The translations under genes and the position numbers were made by a program. The notes beneath the pieces are model-generated. The model did no database searches. It was not told where the DNA came from and saw only the letters and a list, made by a program, of their open reading frames with translations. This document shows, one piece after another, positions 24,901-39,339 of a stretch of 64,000 bases of DNA (position 1 is its first letter; each line of letters begins with the position of its first letter). This DNA comes from Hetaerina americana (lineage: Eukaryota > Arthropoda > Insecta > Odonata > Calopterygidae), in NCBI GenBank assembly GCA_022747635.1, contig JAKTNV010000010.1:42143527-42207526 (forward strand), written 5' to 3'.

Positions 24901-27415
24901 ATCTTGTAGGAGTTAAGAGTGAGTTGCTGTCAAACATTTCACCAATAACCCCCTAATAGCTGGTCAGGACACCAAGAAGATTTCACGAAGAAAATTTCCA
25001 ATCTTCTTTTAAAACTGAACCAAGAGGTTGGATGTGCTCTGATACAAGTTGCCAATATCTTTGAATCTTTTATCTTTGATTTCTACTAAGCATGGGAGTG
25101 GCTTACTACCGTTAAAGAATTCTATATCCTGAAATATGCATAGAACAGAAATATTTTAAAGCATCATAGAATTTGATGTAATCAATATTGGCTGTATTAA
25201 ATATATTCAGTGATGTCAATGACTTTTGAGAAATAGTCTCTCTACATAGCATCTATCCTACAGGAAACTTAAGTTTACTTCACCATTCATGGAAATTGAT
25301 GTTGATATAATAATGTGATCTTTATGAGGCAAAGCTAGAGTATGAGAATTATATTGTTATTAACATTTGACAATGTTTTTGCTTTATTAAGTAAAATTGG
25401 TTCCTACTGTACAGTGAAATATAAATAAATATGGATAACATAAATTACATGACAACTGCTACATAATTTACACATGCCCAACCATTAAATATAAATGATT
25501 TATCATTTAATTGAGAACACAATTGTATCACAAGAACCCTTTTATATCACCTAAACATGGCATCCACACAAAATTGGTCAATGAGCTATCCACCGAGTGA
25601 CTGACCCACTGGATAAACTAGTTTGGAGTTGTGAATAAAAAATGATAATTTCTGTATCAGAACAAATACATACGCAAAAACAGATTTGATTTCTTTGGGC
25701 TGAACTTATTGCATAATGGAAATTGGAAACATTGGCCCATGCCAATTTGGCATTTCACTATATTTTGGTGCCATCTTATTTCAGCAAACCGTTTTTAATT
25801 ATTTTATAATAGGTAGATAGAATATCTTGCTTGCTCATCATTATCATTCTGACAGAATTAATAATGATATGAAATAACTCTGTCCAATTCCCACACTTTA
25901 GGTATTAAATTAACACAAAAATTATTTTTGATTGATGAAATCTTTAAAACGTGCATCAGGTCAAAAAAAATATCGTCCGACATTAATGAATCCAGTGGTA
26001 GAGACAATGACACTCATATTTCAACATTCAGGAAACAGCCAAACATGTCAATGGAACAGTTCAGGCCAGAGACTTTTCCATTTCTATAAACACAAGCCCG
26101 TTCTACTCACACCATACAAAGTACATTTCCCTCAATTGTAAATGCCCTAATTTCTACAATTTATCAACTGTGCAACCCTTCATTCAATAGCCTCACCTGG
26201 CACTCAAATTTTGCTGTATTCCCAGGTGAGTGCTAATTAAAATGTGGAATTTCCTGAAAACATTTCTATATGCAATTCCTATCTACCAGAACCATTCATC
26301 CTAAATAATTTACCAAATAACTCAAAATATTCAAACATATTAATCAGTGATCTCCAAATAATTTTTGAAACAGGCTTTACTACATGCCAATTATTACTCT
26401 GATATACCATCTGTTTATTTAAGAATACCTTGATTTTTACTCATGAAGGCAGATTACTAAAATTAGAGCATCAATTATATCACTATATATTCGGCATGAT
26501 CCCAAATATTAGTCAAATCATCAATAAATCAAAAACATTAGCATGTTTTTTTACCATTTTTTAATTCAAAGATAATTCTCTCCAAATGTGCAACTCTTAA
26601 AAAGGTATAACCCCAATATCATCCTTCTAAGGCCAGAATAGGTAAGTGCCTAAGAATAAAAACCAAGAGTCCTATTACTTTCAACATGTCAACATAATTC
26701 AACCATTTACCTTTAAATACTAATTAAAACCTCTGGTTGACTCATTTAACCTCCAAGACACTTACAGGCATGAAGTTCCTACTTTCCATTGCATGATATA
26801 GCCACAGCAAGCACCTTCCTTTACATCCCTGTCATTCATAGATCTTGACACCCTCTGACACTCAACTGTTGATCAGCCCTCATGTTTCCTCATTTCCATT
26901 TATAATCCTCTTCTTTCTGCTATTTTCTTTAAAAATAGACTCAAGGAAAAAGTCCTCATTCCATGCAAATTACCACTAACTAAAATCACAGATCAACAGA
27001 ATGTCTAACCTATAATCAAACTTGTTTCTGGACTCCTTGGAAAAGAAGCCTCCAACATCTCACCCAAGTTATGAACTCACATGTTACACTCTTAAAAGAG
27101 GTAAACCTCAATGCATAACAAAGCGACATCCCTTTCAATTCCTTTCCCTCTTTCATATACATGTTAACTTGCCTCCCAGCTAGACCCTCTTCTTATTGAT
27201 ACTCCTCCTTTCCTCATTCGTAACAGTTATTTTTTTCTGTATCCTTTACTAAGTAATTTGCCGGCAACTGTTGGTTTAAGCATTTGTAATACATATTATG
27301 AATATTTCTGTAAAGGATCTTCTAGCATTTCTGGCAAGCAAATTGGTTGAAATCCTCAAAAATTGTGACTTTTTTTAGTTATCACAGCATAGAAGTAAGG
27401 CTGATTGTAAGAGTG
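18996..27415 (+). other. TLCD5 3' UTR and AT-rich intergenic DNA
   Basis: The first 1-1.2 kb after the stop probably includes the 3' UTR: AATAAA-type signals occur at several points (for example near 19750 and 20153), but none can be singled out. Apart from the foldback near 23.8 kb I see no gene, RNA or classifiable repeat up to 27.4 kb. ORFs here are short and compositionally random. Confidence 0.5.
23775..23937. repeat. Foldback/MITE-like repeat, copy 2
   Basis: Shares GCCGCAACAGTAAC, a GAGTCATCCGCTAAT block and the CAATGC(A/G)ACAATTTCAG hairpin arm with the copy at 12806-12925, in the opposite orientation. This copy is longer in the middle: outer arms (23835-23851 with 23908-23924) enclose inner arms AAAAATCATTTGC / GCAAATGATTTTT around a CCTGATCCCGGTC loop. 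The loop insert differs from copy 1. Confidence 0.65.
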
Positions 27416-27419
27416 TCCT

Positions 27420-30080
27420 GGTAAGAAAGATATACTAAGTGGGGCAACCTAATTCAGATCCCTGGTGGAAGGCAGCAGTAACCACCAGTAATGACAGGAA
27501 GCGGAAGGCAATTGATGATTCTTGATCTGACAGCTACAGGCGTGGTCAGGAAGACTAATGCATGTAGTACATACTGCAGTGTGGAAAGCAATAGGGAACT
27601 ACCATTTTGTTGTTCCCTTGAATAATTTTGTTGGCAAGGATGAATTCTTCTGAAGCAAAATATTCCAAGGTAAACTAGTCCCCCATTTGGATCTCCAAGA
27701 CTGTTTTGGAAGGAAACATCAGTCGTGAGAAAACTTTAACAGGGACTATAAGGTGAAGACATTGAGGAGGGTAAGGATACCAGCTTTTAAAGAAGAAATG
27801 TCAAGGAAGAGGGTAGATATTGTAAGAATAATGGATTGAGAAGGCAAAATCTATTTTGTTGCAGTTGAGCATGCTTTGTTGTAGTCAGAGGATTTTACAT
27901 CATTGTTTAAGCGGAGGGGTTTGTTTTCATAGATGCAGACCTAAAATCAGGCCAGTGAATAATAGGGTGACTACAGTAAAACTGAGATCAGAAGTATAGA
28001 CACACTTCTAATTCAAGTTTACATCCCAACCACAACACCATGATTGAAGAGTAAAGGAAAAACTCTAAAGAAATAAATCAAGATAAGATGAAACTCTTAA
28101 GATAAAAAGCCATGGTAGAGGTAACCAAATAGTAAGGAGAAATTTCAACAACACTATGGGTGGAGATGGTGAAAGGAACATAACAGCATAATTTTGCAAT
28201 ACTACCCGTGTTAACAATGCATGAAAAAATTATTAAATCTGACCACAGCTTTAAAGAGAATTGGAAACTTAGGACAGTAAATATTTTTACCAACATAGTT
28301 TGGTAGTAAAACTAAAGGAATTTTAGAAAATCCAGAAGAAAGTCGAATAACATTAATGAAAACAAAAATATAAGTTTTGCCAGCTTGTTTAAATGATAAT
28401 TGACTGGAATCAACACACTAAAATTAGGGAAGCAACTATAAAGGCCATGGGAAATAGTACTAAGTTGAAGGAATAACAGAATAAAAAGCAAAAAATTTAA
28501 GAATACAGAAAAAATAAACTTAATGAAGTCTGTGGGAAAAGATATAGGAAACAATTGGGAAGATGTCAAAGGAACTGAATATCAATTTCTGCATAATTAC
28601 ATTCAAAAATTATATAAAAACACCACAGGAGAGGATTGTGTATTGCAGTTGTTTGAAAGCAATGTTATAAAATGTCAACATAATTCATAAGATGAGTGGT
28701 AGAGAGAATTGGAAATGAGATTCCATTAAAAAAGGTTAAGATGCAACCTATGTAGGTTATGGAAAGATCAGATTAAATTAAATAGTATGCCAACAGATAC
28801 GACAAATAGTAATATTAAACCAGTCTAGCTTAAAGTTGAGGTTGGAATAATTATAGACATGGGAATTGAAAATAATGAATTTCCTCAGTGAACATTTGAA
28901 TGCTGGGAAAATTTTGATCTACTGGTCATCAGATACTAATTTACATTTTTAGGAAAGTCCACATAGATTTGTAGCACGGGCATTTGACATTATACATACT
29001 TGGCTTTAAAACAAATGGCAAAGCTAAGGCATAAACAAAAAACTATTTAGAACAAATGCACAGGTAATGACAAAGCCTAAGGCCAGTATTACTATTACCA
29101 ATTTTAAATGACATATTACCGTATTTTCTCATCGATAACGCGCGCGTTATCTTTACCAAAATGTTCAGATGATCGAAAAAATGACGATGCACGTTGTGTT
29201 ATGAAAATTGAAAAAATCAAATCTTAGATGAATTTTTAAACATACATCCGACATAGAGGTATTTTCCTATATAATTTATACGCGCATATACACATGTAAA
29301 TACAGATGCGCGGCATCTATACGAATTCGCGACGACTTAGTTCTGTGTGCGCGTTACCGATGGGAAAATACGGTAAATGTAAACCATCACGATCGTTGGA
29401 AAACCTGTTATTTTTTTAGTCAAATGAACCAGTTAAATGCGAAGAAGACAAATTAATATTAGGGAAAGACAAAATAGATATTGCTCAAGTTTATTAAACG
29501 ATGAAATGGAATAAGAATGAAGGAAAAGCAATATTAATGAGGTTGCCTAAGCAAGACTACATTAAAAATGAGTTAGTCTTTGCCAGAGGAAGTTAATGCT
29601 TTGGAATATTCATACAGGAGCTATCATGAGTCAGGAGTACTAAAGAAATTATGGGAATAGCATTGGCCAAGGTTTCATTTGATAGGCAGAGCATTGTGGC
29701 TAGTAAAAGTAATTCTGAAATAAGGAAGACTTATAAAACAATGTGGCAATCATGAGTGCAAACAATGAGGATGATGTTGAAGCTAGGCTATGTATTTGGA
29801 GAGATGTGGTCATGGAAGGGAAAGAAAAACTTATACCTACTTACACAGATCAGAATAATGATATGCTGCAAAATAAAAAAGGAAAATCCAGGACATCATT
29901 GCAAGCTTAAGGCATGCTGGATAAGGACCATTGAGAAGGAATTCTACACTGAAGGATAGAAAAATAATAAGAGGGTGAAAAAAGAATCCTACACCAGTTA
30001 ACTTGAAGGTAGGTTACGAGTATAGTACACTGCAGGAATGGAAGGAGTAAATAGAAAGACATTTGTCATAGGATACACAC
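27420..30080 (+). pseudogene. RTE-like LINE relic, plus orientation
   Basis: A purine-rich plus strand with degraded LINE coding text. Near 27750-27900 a frame reads VKTLRRVRIPAFKEEMSRKRVDIVRIMD, shown here only as the endonuclease N-terminal motif family (TLRRVG..AFKEEM..RIDI). Near 29930-30050 a segment resembling the RTE C-terminus (HxEGILH..EGEKRILHQLT) is visible. Everything between is broken. A 261-bp inverted-repeat element (29116-29376) lies inside it. Boundaries are approximate. Confidence 0.4.
29116..29376. mobile_element. 261-bp non-autonomous element with 30-bp inverted ends
   Basis: Begins TTACCGTATTTTCTCATCGA and ends with its complement; 27 of the 30 terminal bases pair. The interior is CpG-rich (repeated CGCG, CGACG), unlike the surrounding AT-rich relic, and has no ORF. 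This is MITE architecture. I could not identify a target duplication, so the superfamily is unassigned. Confidence 0.75.
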
Positions 30081-30084
30081 AGAT

Positions 30085-33000
30085 AGGTCACCATACAAAT
30101 AATGGTAAACATATAAATGAAATCAATGTTAAAAATTAATTCTTTAGTAGTAAAAATGACTTTTATATATAACATGAGTAGATGAAATGTTACACACACA
30201 AGAAATCTGAAAATTGTTCAATTGATACATTTCTAGCAACAACAAAGTTGTACATACTGATTGAATCTTTGTTTGACCTAATATTTTGAAATAGGTAGCA
30301 ACAACTTTGCCCTTGTTTTGCATTCCAAATAAAACCAGTTTTCCAGAAAATATTCAATTTAATCAAACCATCAACCCTTAGAATTGCATGATGATTATAA
30401 ACATTAGCAAAATAATTGTGTAGACCTACCTACTGCTGGTTCCAGAGGTGTCGCAGAGGAACAAAATGAGTAAGCTCCTCTTAGGGTGGGAAAATGTGCA
30501 CGAAAGTCAAGGAAGGGCTTATCTTTGAGCCCTGTTTTGACTTTCAACTCACAAACATTAGCCTGGATCCACCACTGCATACCCACTGGTTATAGTAACA
30601 TAAACAACTAAATTTACTTTGTTTGTATGATCCTTTATTTATATTCTTTATCACAGCTGGCCAGTTTTAAGGTTAGCAACGTAACCACTAAAGACAAACT
30701 GCCTAGAGATGATTCAATTTTGTAATACTGCTTGTTTAGCTGGCCCCAAGAAATTTAAACTCTTTCTTGATCTTGGAGGTATTTATTTTGGCAAAAATCA
30801 TTTGTCAGACTGTTTTAACCTACCTCCCTTCAACAAACCCAGTGCCGACCAAGTTTACGGTCTCGGCTATTTTGTTTTCCATTGGTTTATGACCGTAGGT
30901 ACATTCATTTTTAGTTCCCACCATAACGGAACGGCTTCAAATGCACAGATAAGGAAATATAACATGTTACTAGTAAGCATACTTATTTCCCAATCATCTA
31001 ATGTAAGAACTTTGAGAGTATGTGAAAAAAGTACTTTTACCTTTAATCACTTTAACTGTATTAAGTGATAAACAGCCATTGGAAGAATTAAAAGGAAGAG
31101 TGAAAAACTGCAATTCAAGAGCTCAACCAACAACCTGAAAATGTTTCCCCTTGAGTTACCATTAGATATTTTTTTCACCAATATCTAAGCACCTTATATT
31201 CAAACACATATAAGCCATTCTCACTCTACCAACTGAAATTAAGCAACTTTTTTTTGAGTAAATAAATTAATTCATAACAAATTTTAAACCCTCTTCAAAT
31301 CTCTAGACACAGATGATAAATTTATTAAAACTGAATGTGTACTGCATTTCAAAATAATTAGAAGTTGAAAACTACCAAGTTTCATTTAGTAACATGGATC
31401 TAACAATAATTAAAATGATTTCACTGAGTTTATTCAGCTTGAATGGCAAATTAAAGAAAATAGACAAAGTAAAGCCAAAAACATTTGATTCATAAATACC
31501 TCAAATGATTTCCCTTACATGCAATTACTTTACAAAGCAAGTGACTACATTAGCAGATCATTACACTTTTATAGGTAATAATTACAAGCAAAAACCTTGA
31601 GATATTAATAATATTATACGGTCAAAAAGAGACATTGCAAAAGCATCAAAAAATCAATTTTTATTCACTGCTTGAAAGGTAGTAGCAGACACACTACTGC
31701 CATCAGATAAGAAAAATTAAAAGTAATTTTCTCTCATAACTGAATAAGATGGTAGTTTATGCTAAACACATTGCATAGCGTTCATTAATTGAAAATACAA
31801 AATGCAAGTCAAAAATGCGTAATTAGACAAAATAAAACATCCTCTAAGCTACTGAATTCCTTGCAATCAAGGGAGAGGGCCCAAGTCAGCCATACATTCT
31901 AATTTGAATGGAACTCTACAGATATAACTTCTAGTCACACATTTTTTAGAATATTTCTTCTTTATCCAACAGCAATTGGCATTAAGGGACAAATTATCTC
32001 ACTAAATTGAACTTATAAGCATTAACATGAGTGTTTAATTTGATATACATTTTTTTCTAGATTCACAAACTCAAAATATGAACACATTTCTCAAAATTTT
32101 GAGTTTCCAAATTCACTATCTAGATAAGCTGCTGTGAAAACAAAAATTATTTAAAAAAATTAAAGTATTTGAACTCTGGATTTGACTATGGATGACCTTA
32201 TATTTGAACATAAAATGAATAAGAAGATCTCAAGAAATCTATAATGTACAGAGGCAACAAAAAGGTGAATTGTATGGACAAATTAATGTCAACTGTGACA
32301 ACCACTAACACCAAGAGGTTGGAGACTTTAAACTCATACTGATGAAGCAAATGGCAAGCCAAAAGAGAATGAGTTTTTGTTTAAACTTACAAAATGTGGA
32401 GAAAATTCAGTTAGGTAAAAGTAAAATTCAATTTTTTTTATCAAATACAATTACATTTCAAAAATGTGAATTTCACCATCTCTACTGCATGCTGAATAAA
32501 TGAAAATTTATTTCATCACAAATCTAAAAGAACAAGTAAGACATTAGTTCAATTCGATCCGACCAAGCTTCAATAATTTCAAATAGGCAAAAGAAATTCT
32601 GCATTTGCATTGAACTGAGAGGAAGGAAAAACGAAAATTTATAAAAGCCTTATAAAGCATTTGCCCAATAATTCTGACAAATTCTCCAGTTTGTCAAAGG
32701 CACCACCAAAGTAAAATTACAAACCAGCACAACAAGCCACAAGGTTAAAACAGGAAATGATTAGACTCTGTAATCAAAGAATTAACACTAAGAAGTTGTA
32801 TGCTCAGCTATTCTGATTGTGCTCTCTCTTTTAGCTCCTCTTTTTGTAGACTTTAAATTTAAAGTTCAGTAAAAACTATACTTACCAATCTCTGAAATAA
32901 ATCATTTAATATGCAATACTTGAGACTCATATCACAAGAAAATTTACTTGAATGTCGGTAATGATTAATTAATTGCCATTCCAAAATTACATAACTATAA

Positions 33001-34925
33001 TTTTAATCATAATACAATTAAATACTAAAATCTCTAAGCACTGATATCCTTCACCTCACCACTGGGCGTAGTCATGTTGCTTTGCAGTAATATTTTATTT
33101 TAAGTTATGTTTTTTTACAAGTACTGCAAGTATTAAAGGCAAAATAACATTTCATTCATTTATAATTTTGGAAACATCCCCATGTAACTGGATCTTGCCT
33201 TTTTGCAAGATCTTGCAATTTAAGCAATGTCTCTGACAAAGGACATCACATAATCCTTACTAATACATATAAATTCTTGTACATATTTAATGCTTGTTTA
33301 TCCACTCTTAAGGCAAACCTAATGCAGAGATTGAATTGAAATTGGCTACAGCCTTACAGGGTAATTTCCTCAATTTAGCAATTGAATTTCTGATTCCATA
33401 GTCTCGGTTTGAACTCATTAATGTGTATATTTTTCAATGATATTTAATACGAAAAACAAAAATTTTCCAGAAGCACGGCAGATTTTCGTTCCCTCATGAA
33501 AATGTCAAATAATTAATGTAAAAGCATGAGTCTGTAATGAAAATGTAGCTAGTGCAAAACATTTGCTATTCACTTAATTCTTTTGCATTCCTTGATTGAA
33601 TTTTAGATAGAATTTCTTAGGACCAATTACAATTTTCATTCACTTCATTAAGATTGGTCTCTTCAACATGCAATGTTTCCAATAGAGTTTCAGCCCATAG
33701 TGAAACTGGAAGAAAATCATGAACTTAATTCTTTGCCATCAAGGGTTAGCAGACCAAGTACAATGGCTTATGAAAGTATATATCTTCCCATTTCAAATTT
33801 AAAAAGTTGCATAACTATGGCATGATTTTATAGAATTGAGAGATAGGCACCTTTGATGAACAATTCAGTTTCAATTAACACTTAATGTCCAACATCACAT
33901 ATGAGAGTAATGTTTTAAATAGTTTTTCACAGTAGCAAATTTCATCCTAGGATGGCAATGCCTTAAATTAAACTCAAAAGTGCTGCACTTTTCCCTAAAG
34001 GATTTATGAATGCACTGATTTAATTCTGTATTTCTCATTATTGTGAGTCCTTCTATGTTGGAGGAAGAGTTGATTTCCCATTAATCCAATATTTTAGAGA
34101 GCAATTACTTAATGAAGCATATGCGTATAGAGTCGCACGAAGGAACGACCTATAGCTTCCTCAAGAATATACAAATACCCAAGCCTAATGCGCCAGTAAT
34201 TTTTGTAACAATCTCCCGATTTTAGCCATTCAGATAGGTGAACTATGAAAATGGTTTTGTTTAGCAGAAAAAAACTAAAATATTGAAAAAGATATCAGAG
34301 AGTTATTAATATATGTACAAAAAAATCACCTTAATGCAGTGAGTAGATCAAGAATTTTTACAGTATGATTTTCCATACCACCATATAGAAGTACGAGAAG
34401 TTATCGCAATAAACTTCCTGCACTGCTTTTTTCAATCATACCGCAATTTTCATTGATGGTTTTAAGGTTCCTCGGGCTAAAAACAAATGAAATTCATTAA
34501 AGGATGATGAACATTTCAAATTAATTACAGAAGTACATACATGAGCAGATACCTCTTACATGCATGAATCATTTTAATGACTCCTGTTAACACAGATGCA
34601 AGTTAAGAGCCTGAACGTTCCTTCACATTTAGTTCGAAGAGTGATAACTTTCATTTACAGATAGAATTTGATATAAATTCATCTAAAGAAACCCATGTTC
34701 AGCTCCATTTGCATTATCTGCAAAGGTGTACAATGTTTGGGCATGTGAAAAGATTCAATTAATGCTGCTGCAATGAGTTAAGTATAACAAACTCAAGAAC
34801 TGCAGGCCTCCATATTCTAGACATTCCTATGCCAGATATAATGCTTCACTAGGACACAGACGTACTTAGTGCATTTACATACATTGTTAAATTTGTCAAT
34901 TCATTTATATACATAATTACATAAA
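30085..34925. other. AT-rich stretch without recognised gene
   Basis: A 119-codon plus-strand ORF (30709-31068) does not resemble a known family and has no supporting splice or start context. The rest is AT-rich with short A/T runs. The right part may include the RBM7-like 3' UTR (minus strand), whose poly(A) site I could not fix. Confidence 0.4.
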
Positions 34926-34967
34926 AAATGATAAAGCAAAGGAAAAGAACATGTGTATCACTCGTGC

Positions 34968-36110
34968 CTAGTGGTAATCTCTTCGATGATGATACTTCTT
35001 TGAATTGTGGTCACTTCTTTTATGTGAATCATGTTCTCCTCTGTGGTACTTTCTATGGTAATTGGGCTCCATTCTGTCATAATCCGAATTTCTATGCCTG
35101 TCCTGACCTCTTTCCATTCTGGATGAACTATTATAAGGATGATTCCTATTCCAAGTACCCATTAGACTACTTTTGGAAAGGGAATCTACATTTGCACCTG
35201 CTGATAGTGAATTGGGAATGCCCATCAACGGGCTTTGGCATATATTCAACAAGTTCCGAATTCCATTTACATGTGGAGACGCTCCCATAAGTCCAGCTCG
35301 GGAAGTCAGCGGCGACATGTTAACAGGCCCACTTAAATTAACAGGGCACGACAATGCACGCTGATGGATAGCTACATTAGAAGACTGGGGAGTATCATCA
35401 TCACCTGATTGTTTGTACTGCAGATTTAATTTCCTTCGATATAAAGCCGTCCCTTGAAACAATGCAGCAGCATATGGCACAGAACAAGGATGCTTGTATA
35501 CAATAAAACCAAATCTTCTTGGATTGCCATCTCTGTCTTTTGGAATGAGCACTTTTTCTAACGGACCACCCTGAAAGAAAATACGACACAAGGAACCAAA
35601 TCAAACCCAGCCAAAATGCCACACGAAATGCTTTATATACAAATTGAAATAACATTCAAATTAAATTTAGTAATTATCTACTGGTTAAAATGCTTAACCA
35701 AGATTCTACGTGAAATATTTCTATCAAATTCTAGTACATTATTCGACCATCTACAAAATCAAACTTCTCTTTTTAAGAGTTACATGGTTTAACAAACAGT
35801 TTCGATGTTACAGTAATAGATATATTATCGGTTCATTCGAAAGACATTTCCACAACAGTAAAATATTGGAATAGTATGGTGTCAACAAACGTCACATAAT
35901 TCCGTAGAATTTGCTTTCAACAATTTAAAGATATGAACGTCTTTTGAACTCAAAATACTTCAGAGATAACACTTACTACATGCTATTACGTTTTCTGGAT
36001 GTTTACGGAATAAATAAAAAACATACCTGAAGGAACAGCTCGTAGAGAATGGCTTCAGTAACTTTCTCGGAAAGATTACCGCACCATAAGGTTCTCCCCT
36101 TCTCATCCAT
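34968..36110 (-). CDS. RBM7: RBM7-like RRM protein (NEXT-complex type)
   Basis: RNA-binding protein; in animals RBM7 forms the nuclear exosome targeting complex with MTR4 and ZCCHC8 and directs non-coding transcripts to decay. Two coding exons: 36027-36110 (MDEKGRTLWCGNLSEKVTEA..., 28 codons, donor CAG|GTATGT) and 34968-35570 (acceptor TTTCTTTCAG|). Joined in phase 0 they encode 228 residues. The RRM spans about residues 7-85: RNP2 is LWCGNL, the middle reads GGPLEKVLIPKDRDG, and RNP1 is RRFGFIVY, followed by PYAAALFQGTALYRR. The helix/strand order and the PKDRDG..F.F motif match RBM7. The C-terminal half is low-complexity: an S/N/L-rich middle and a tail rich in H, R, Y and D, consistent with a disordered region. 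Start ATG at 36108-36110 lies just inside the RRM as in relatives. No damage is seen. Confidence 0.88.
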
Positions 36111-36500
36111 TTTCTCTGCTTATTCCTAAGCAAATAAATTGATGAATCCAGTACGTCAATTACCTGCTACTAAATACAACTAGCCTGAATTTATCACATA
36201 AAATAACAAATTTTCCCATTATCAAGTTCTTTCAAAATAACATACGTCTAAAAGTTAATGAATATTATGCTTTGAGATGACATACAACCAAATATAACAC
36301 CAGGCAAAACAATCACACTCCGTACTACGACACCATCCAACTACCAGCTATAATGACAGAAAACAAATGCAAACGCAAGTAATGGCCGGAGAGCCTATCA
36401 GCGTTAAACGTTGAAGTGGTTGAAACTTGAAGTAACTGAACAGCCTATCACTTTTCGTTCCGTTTCTACTTCTGTCGTATTGGCGGATTAGTGTTTCAAT
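36111..36500 (-). promoter_or_regulatory. Upstream region of the RBM7-like gene
   Basis: An acceptor-like TTGCTTAG (minus) sits 14 bases before the start codon, suggesting a non-coding first exon further upstream. Bases 36370-36490 have more CpG than the neighbourhood and are the likeliest transcription start region. No specific box is assigned. Confidence 0.3.
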
Positions 36501-36918
36501 GGTTACCGCTTACTTCAAAGATGTTACAAAGCATACTTAAAATCAGAGATTGTCGATGCTATTGCTTGAAGCCAGCCTGATTATTAAACGGTTTAGTAGC
36601 AGTTTGTTTGTTAACTTCTATTTACGGTTAATTTTTCGGAACATTTTATATGTGGTATCATAATATCTTCTCACAGAAAACGTCCATGAGGCTCAGAAAA
36701 ATGGTAGACGTACGCACTGGTGGATTTCGAGGCTGTGGATAACTTCACCGCTTGAATTTCGATGTATAGCATCTATAAACTCGAGGTAGATGTTACATAT
36801 ATTCACGGTTGCGTTGAAATTACTTCAATGTGGTTATTGTTTAAGTAATTTCATCCTGTTTAATGACCAACAGTATCTCACGCTAAGATTTAACAAAGAT
36901 AATCATTATAATTGTGTG

Positions 36919-37053
<135 letters not shown>

Positions 37054-37825
37054 TAGCTTATTTCAACTATAATTTAGATAATTTTAAATACTATACAAGG
37101 AAAACATTTGATCATTATGTAAACCCATTACCAGCTTAAGTCTCACTATCAAGATTTTTTCATGTTGGATGTTCTTATTTTATTAGGTTTACGGTATTAT
37201 TTCTTTCTTTCTGTACTACTGTAATCAACTATTAGATTTTATGTAGTGTTTACATTAAAATGCCTATAAATATGTAACCACATTCTTGGTTCCCGGTGCT
37301 GACCAAAGCTCTTAGTATTGGTGTAGTAGTCTTGTTTTTGGAGAGAGAACCCAAGTCCCTTAAGAGATGAATATGAGTGGGGGTGATTATATCTTGCCTA
37401 TCTTATCTATATAAAAGTCTCAGCCATGCCATGAACTTCAAAGTACATGCAAATATGATGCTACACCAGGTGGGCTCTATATTCACTCTCTATGTGTATG
37501 TTATTATTATGCATTGATATTGAGAGTGAAGAAAAGAAGAAGTATTAATTACTTTAGTTGAACTCTCGACCACCTGCATTTTCTCTTTTCTAATGGCCTT
37601 CTTGCTAACCTTTCCTTTCCAACCTTTCCTTGCTAACCCACTTTCTTCATTCCCTTTCACATTTCAAGGTCACGGCCTTGGATTTTGTCTATATATTTTA
37701 ATTCCTAGACTGCATTATTATTCACTTCAAATTAATCATCACAGTAACTTTCCAAAATTAAGTAATGACTTTTGTAAACATCTAATATCCACAGTGATGG
37801 TTGCGGACAATGAACAGGACAAAGA

Positions 37826-38190
37826 GAACAGAACTTGATTATAAAAATTGTGGGTTTCCAATGGTCGGAATTAGAATTATATTACAATATCTACAGCCAA
37901 TGGTTGAGTTCATTGCAATCCAAGTGCATGTTTAATGATCTTTTAAAATTGAGAGAACTGCCATATTTGGCTTTGTGCCATTCTTAGATATCATTCAGGG
38001 ACCATTTTTTATGTATTGCGGGTGCATTTAAATGTGTCATAAGTCTGTAAATTTAAAATATGCTAGCAAATTTGACATTATTCATTTCATGTTGCCCTAA
38101 AATAAATAAAATATTTGATTATCACTAAGAGCACAATGGCTTAAAACACACTCACTTCCATTTTTTACTGAATTAAAAAAACATTTTTTA
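37826..38190 (-). repeat. Dispersed repeat, inverted partner of 45740-46112
   Basis: Shares blocks such as GAGAACTG(C/T)CATATTTGGCTTTGTGC, GTGGGTTTCCAATGG and AATGCAC with the complement of 45740-46112, in the same order with small indels. Because the partner directly follows a Tigger/jerky-type DDE relic, this may be the non-coding 3' part of the same transposon family. Its 5' continuation (38190-38330) has an unclassified 76-codon minus ORF. Confidence 0.65.
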
Positions 38191-39339
38191 TAAGCTCCAT
38201 GTTCTGCAAAAAACCTTTCTGCGGCATTCACCCACCTTTTAATTAATACATCTACCCCAAACAAATGGTAATGGACCCCTTGGGTCAAACAAATTGAAAT
38301 TGAAAAGATTTCTTGAAGACGGTCCAAAATCCATCCTCAAACTTTGCCCAAAAAGATGGATTTTATGTAGGTATCATATCCTCAGTAAGACATATTTGCC
38401 AAGGTTGAAAAAAGGTTTTTATGATGTCTTTTAGATGGTCATAATCTGCCTTTCCAATAACCTAAAGTTATATTTTATGCACTGTATTGTCACTCATGTT
38501 AGATATCTTTACTAAAGTTAAAAAAAACATCGTTTAGATGGCCAGAATTTTACATAATTGAAATCTTTAAGTTTGTTGGTAACAGAAAATGGTGACTAAA
38601 GTGTAAGCAGGTAATCCATTCGTCTGTTCATGGTATGCTATGTTGTGTGACCTTTGTATGTCAATAGACCACACAGCAGATGCCTATCTTTTGAAATTTC
38701 AGGCTGTGTTGTGAGCGTTTTATCATATAACTTTTGATAAAACTTCATGCATTTGATTATAATGCCTTCTTTATTGCATTTATTAGTAGGTCCATAATGT
38801 AATTTCAAAAGGAAATTTAACAACAAAATAAGGCTTTTAATAATTCAATGAAAAAAGGAAATAATAATGAAATATTTCAAATATTGTTTTAAAATGTCAG
38901 CATCAGTGATCATAGACCACAGTTTTTGCACTACCGCCCTTTAGGCATTAAACTGTATTGCATTCATCAGGTTTTGTCCAACATGATCTGCTATAATCAA
39001 TAAGCATTTTACAAAACACTCTCCCTGGTGTACCCAGGAGATATTTTTTTGATACAAGTAAAATTTGCAGCAATTATTAAATTGATTCACACTAATGAGT
39101 CAAAAATAATGTACACCCATTCTTCAAATTTTTGCTTGATAAGGCATCTATGTTTACAGATTTATTTATTTTTAATTCTTACTGCTGTTGCATTTTCATT
39201 TTGGCTTAAAATAGTTTCTTTGGAATCATTTTTACCATGTGATGCATGTATTTGCTTCACTTTAGTTATCTACACCACTGTCATTCAAAGCCTTAAAGCA
39301 CTCCCTCTAACACCCTCTAACTCAAGATTTATTTGAGAC

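Noticed and set aside
30709..31068. 119-codon plus-strand ORF
   Set aside because: Isolated, no supporting start or splice context, no family match.
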